NCBI GenBank assembly: GCA_025061245.1
Contig: JANZKD010000100.1
Location: 1-6,443, forward strand
Direction of reading: 5' to 3'
DNA length: 6,443 nucleotides
Source: Candidatus Culexmicrobium profundum
Lineage (GTDB): Archaea > Thermoproteota > Methanomethylicia > Culexarchaeales > Culexmicrobiaceae
In this document: one piece after another, positions 6,181 to 6,443 of the stretch
Layout: every line of letters starts with the position of its first letter
How positions within the stretch are numbered: position 1 is the first letter of the stretch
The notes under the pieces: model-generated
The model's database searches: none
Seen by the model: the letters and a program-made list of their open reading frames with translations, nothing else
What the model was told of the DNA's origin: nothing
Made by a program: the position numbers and the translations under genes

Positions 6181-6236
6181 GCTTTATAGAAGTATACTCA
6201 AAAATTAAAATAGCTAATTATTGCTCTTCTGTTTAA
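6168..6236 (+). CDS. Possible 22-residue small ORF
   Basis: ATG at 6168 follows the strong ribosome-binding-site match GGAGGTG (6152-6158) with a gap of nine bases and opens a frame of 22 codons before TAA. The product begins MLFPCFIEVY, has two cysteines and shows no family. The only support is the quality of the ribosome binding site. The frame is short, AT-rich and could be chance. An upstream TATA-like TTTAACATAAAC (6121-6132) is weak and lies over the mobA start. Confidence 0.15.
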   Translation: MLFPCFIEVYSKIKIANYCSSV

Positions 6237-6443
6237 ATATATGTAGATTAAGCTTAACAAAATCGTTAATATTGATGTGAACGTATGTAGATTACTCCAT
6301 TATAGTTGATAATATAGGGGAGATTAAAAGGGAAATTAATGTAATTTGCCTGATATTCATGATAATCACTAAAAATTTATAGATTTATTGCTCATTAAAG
6401 TTTTACATAAAGTAGTTTGAAAATCTTAATTCCATAATGAAGT

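Larger units (their letters stand above)
6135..6443. other. Intergenic region without a convincing gene
   Basis: All six frames are broken by frequent stops. The stretch holds a G-rich tract with an inverted repeat next to mobA, a direct repeat of 11 bases (6240-6250 and 6284-6294) and several TATA-like boxes. On the minus strand TTCTATAAAG (6182-6191) could drive mobA with a leader of about 26 bases. On the plus strand AAAAATTTATAG (6371-6382) could drive a gene beginning at or beyond the right edge, where ATG AAG starts at 6437. No tRNA, and no C/D-box RNA that satisfies box spacing, is visible. Confidence 0.5.

Noticed and set aside
6271..6365. C/D-box RNA suggested by TGATG (6273) and CTGA (6350)
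   Set aside because: The boxes are imperfect and about 80 bases apart with no internal D'/C' pair.
6437..6443. ATG AAG at the right edge as a gene start
   Set aside because: Only seven bases are visible and no ribosome binding site precedes them. The TATA-like box at 6371-6382 alone is not enough.
1..6443. Mobile element, defence system or CRISPR array
   Set aside because: No transposase, integrase, terminal repeats, spaced direct repeats or known defence proteins are visible.

Overview
The window most likely comes from an archaeon. It is AT-rich, its arginine codons are mostly AGA and AGG, candidate start regions carry GGTGA or GGAG ribosome binding sites and TATA-like boxes, and two genes start with TTG. 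Several proteins belong to archaeal versions of families: a TRAX/translin-like protein, a GTPase of the PH0525/YchF-like type with a TGS domain, and an archaeal MacB/LolCDE-like ABC exporter. A TACK-type or Bathyarchaeia-like lineage would fit, but that placement is inference.

Layout. (1) Positions 1-2382, minus strand: a compact three-gene operon of an ABC permease (MacB/FtsX type), its ATPase (8-base overlap) and, one base further on, a signal-peptide protein that runs off the left edge. A TATA-like box sits about 30 bases upstream of the permease start I prefer. (2) Positions 2539-3695, plus strand: a two-gene unit whose genes share a TAATG junction. It encodes an unrecognised 177-residue protein followed by a translin-superfamily protein that keeps the three acidic residues of the catalytic TRAX subunit of the RNase C3PO. 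(3) Positions 3702-4076, minus strand: a small glycine-rich membrane protein, convergent with the translin gene with only six bases between the stop codons. (4) Positions 4186-5403, plus strand: the OBG/YchF-like GTPase, starting at TTG. (5) Positions 5481-6134, minus strand: mobA, the molybdenum cofactor guanylyltransferase, which implies molybdo- or tungstoenzymes with a dinucleotide cofactor elsewhere in the genome. (6) Positions 6135-6443: no convincing gene. It holds a G-rich inverted repeat next to mobA, a short direct repeat and a few TATA-like boxes.

How the genes work together. The exporter operon looks like one functional unit: membrane pump, motor and an extracytoplasmic partner. 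The unknown protein and the TRAX-like protein are probably made together, and are the best candidate for a little-described system: an archaeal C3PO-like RNase with an unrelated partner. The GTPase and mobA appear to be independent housekeeping genes. I see no mobile element, CRISPR array, tRNA or rRNA.
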